Assembly (NCBI GenBank): GCA_900472295.1
Contig: UCIA01000030.1
Coordinates: forward strand, 263,940-327,939
Direction of reading: 5' to 3'
Source of the DNA: Hyphomicrobiales bacterium
GTDB lineage: Bacteria; Pseudomonadota; Alphaproteobacteria; Rhizobiales; Rhizobiaceae
Length of the DNA stretch: 64,000 bases
Part shown: in pieces, positions 62,839-64,000 of the stretch
Position numbering within the stretch: the first letter of the stretch is position 1
How the letters are laid out: every line of letters begins with the position of its first letter
Notes under the pieces: model-generated
The model's database searches: none
Seen by the model: only the letters and a program-made list of their open reading frames with translations
What the model was told of the DNA's origin: nothing
Made by a program: the position numbers and the translations under genes

Positions 62839-63542
62839 TAATCCTGCTTGCTTGAATTGAACTTGCGCCGCGCGTTTTCCAGATGCTCGCGCATCGCCTG
62901 GCCAGCCGCTTCCGGGTCGTGCCGCTCGATCGCCTCGAACACCGCCATGTGGCCGGCAAAACTCCTGCGGTTTTCCAACTCGGTGTTGGCCATGTGGATG
63001 CGCTGGTTGATCAGCCATTCGACCAGCGCTTCGTGCGCCGCCAGGAAGATCGGATTGCCGGGGATCTCGGTCAGCACGCGGTGAAACGCGACGTCGGTGA
63101 CGGCAAAGGCCCGGGCGCGGGGAATTGCGCGCTCGTTCTCGGCAAGTGCTCCGCCGAGTGACGCGATCTGCGCTGATGTCGCCACCTCGGCGGCATGGCG
63201 CGCGATCGAGACTTCGAGGAACAGGCGCAGTTGCTCGAAATGGCCGATGCCGTCAGGCTGGTCCATCAACAGATGCGCGGTACCGGTCAACTGCTCCAGC
63301 ATGTTCTTCGGTGTCGGCCGCGTGACCTTCGGCCGCTCGCCGCTGTTGATGCGCACCAGTCCCATCTTTTCCAGCGCAAACAACGCCTCGCGCACCGAAG
63401 GGCGTCCGACATCGAACATCGCCATCAGATCGCGCTCGGAGGGCAGCGAGGCGCCGACCGGATAGACCTCGTCGCGGATCATCTCTTCCAGGCGCAGGCG
63501 AACCTCGTCCGACAATTTTTTTCGTACCGGCATATTGTGCAT
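62838..63542 (-). CDS. GntR-family (FadR-type) transcriptional regulator
   Basis: 234 residues (231 from the second Met). The winged helix reads KLSDEVRLRLEEMIRDEVYP then LPSERDLMAMFDVGRPSVRE; the C-terminal FCD effector-binding domain (residues about 95-225) has the conserved AFHRVLTEIPGNP and GHMAVFEAIERHD positions. It is divergent from the peptide-type ABC operon starting at 63723 and near the importer operon, so it could control either. The two starts, 63542 and 63533, cannot be distinguished; the operator-like palindrome overlaps the first. Confidence 0.9.
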   Translation of the reverse strand: MHNMPVRKKLSDEVRLRLEEMIRDEVYPVGASLPSERDLMAMFDVGRPSVREALFALEKMGLVRINSGERPKVTRPTPKNMLEQLTGTAHLLMDQPDGIGHFEQLRLFLEVSIARHAAEVATSAQIASLGGALAENERAIPRARAFAVTDVAFHRVLTEIPGNPIFLAAHEALVEWLINQRIHMANTELENRRSFAGHMAVFEAIERHDPEAAGQAMREHLENARRKFNSSKQD

Positions 63543-63568
63543 GGTCTACCTTTTAAGCTATTAGACCA
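63542..63568. promoter_or_regulatory. Probable GntR operator
   Basis: TGGTCTA (63542-63548) and TAGACCA (63562-63568) form a 7-bp inverted repeat around 13 bases. FadR-type GntR proteins bind TGGT-N-ACCA sites, so this fits. It overlaps the gntR start and lies about 155 bases upstream of the divergent binding-protein gene. Confidence 0.65.
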
Positions 63569-63722
63569 GTCGTCGCAAGTGAGGACTTGCGCGACCGATG
63601 GTTGGAGGAGGCCGCCCGAAGACGCGGCGGCCGGTGCGACAGGCGGAGCCTGGCGCGGGAGCAGGCCTGGAGGGGCATGGCTCCCGATTTCGCCCAGCGG
63701 AAAGCAACGGGAGGAAAATTCC

Positions 63723-64000
63723 ATGAGAAGACTGTTGATGAGCTTTCTGTCGGCGCTGGCGCTGACGTTTGCTGCCGGCGCCGCGAACGCCGCGGATGGC
63801 GGTACGTTCCGCTCCGCCATGCGCACCGGCTGCATCGAGATGGGCACGCTGCACACCACTTGCGGTCACCGGCTTGACGAGACAGTTCTGCAGGGGCTGG
63901 TCCACATCAAATGGACGGGCGACGGCGTGCAGCCGATGCTGGCCGAGAGCTGGAAGACGCCCGACGGCGGCAAGACCTACATCTTCAACCTGCGCCACGG
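63723..64000 (+). CDS. Peptide/nickel-type ABC transporter binding protein (3' end outside window)
   Basis: The first 92 residues are visible. A signal peptide (RRLLMSFLSALALTFAAGAANA) is followed by the start of an SBP_bac_5 domain: DETVLQGLVHIKWTGDGVQP then LAESWKTPDGGKTYIFNLRH, the opening typical of dipeptide/oligopeptide-binding proteins. The ribosome site GGGAGGA precedes the ATG. Transport genes DppBCDF-like would be expected downstream, outside the window. It is divergent from gntR. Confidence 0.88.
   Translation, partial: MRRLLMSFLSALALTFAAGAANAADGGTFRSAMRTGCIEMGTLHTTCGHRLDETVLQGLVHIKWTGDGVQPMLAESWKTPDGGKTYIFNLRH

Noticed and set aside
62488..64000. A full lasso-peptide cluster around the 62539 micro-ORF
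   Set aside because: Neighbours are an amidohydrolase, a GntR regulator and a peptide-type binding protein; no RRE, transglutaminase-like protease or asparagine-synthase-like cyclase gene is present.

Overview
The window is high-GC alphaproteobacterial DNA, most likely a Mesorhizobium or close relative. Supporting evidence: a MucR/Ros regulator, HdaA, an NDUFS4-like complex I accessory protein, three copies of a small secreted family I recognise as DUF680 (described from Mesorhizobium), a DUF982 protein, and rhizobial-type palindromic intergenic repeats. No phage, integrase or intact insertion sequence was seen. All family names come from reading motifs in the translations; no database search was run.

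Layout. 0-1.7 kb: the end of a glycine-rich/collagen-like secreted protein and a membrane diguanylate cyclase. 1.7-8.9 kb: a leftward surface-glycan modification locus with glycosyltransferase, acyltransferase and methyltransferases, in which one two-domain methyltransferase fusion is mirrored by a split pair of paralogues; an AT-rich region and a decayed sterol-desaturase-like fragment lie beyond it. 9.6-19.2 kb: DUF982, UvrD-type helicase, small proteins, a LysR regulator divergent from a 2OG-Fe(II) oxygenase and an EamA exporter, MucR, and an ABC-F ATPase. 19.4-27.5 kb: a molybdopterin oxidoreductase, then an Lrp regulator divergent from a nitrogen-catabolism operon (diaminopropionate ammonia-lyase, two M20-type amidohydrolases, an arginase-family enzyme, a DapB-type reductase). 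27.5-36.9 kb: DUF680 genes, hicAB with sixA, purMN, a CDP-alcohol phosphatidyltransferase/AI-2E/hdaA operon, and a vapC remnant beside an intact antitoxin/PIN toxin pair. 36.9-46.2 kb: tRNA-Pro(TGG), flavin monooxygenase, NDUFS4-like gene, tRNA-Arg(TCT), NUDIX hydrolase, and a stretch in which three genes (hybrid histidine kinase, alpha/beta hydrolase, 2-keto-4-pentenoate hydratase-like) carry four apparent single-base deletions.

46.2-62.5 kb is transport and catabolism. A leftward spermidine/opine-type ABC operon lies downstream of a LysR regulator, which is divergent from an AbgB-like amidohydrolase and a DDAH/arginine-deiminase-like enzyme. Next come an XRE-cupin regulator and a long rightward operon: ribose-type ABC importer, phosphotriesterase-family hydrolase, GATase1-like protein, PfkB kinase, BtpA/SgcQ protein and a carbamoyl-amino-acid hydrolase. 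An extended inverted repeat sits just upstream. The combination suggests import, cleavage and phosphorylation of an unidentified glycosylated nitrogen compound. The operon is followed by a 28-residue ORF with a lasso/RiPP-type leader motif and no maturation enzymes nearby, then a GntR/FadR regulator divergent from the start of a peptide-type ABC operon cut by the window edge.

The strongest candidates for undescribed biology are the 54.7-62.5 kb operon, the orphan RiPP-like precursor, and the fused-versus-split methyltransferase pair.
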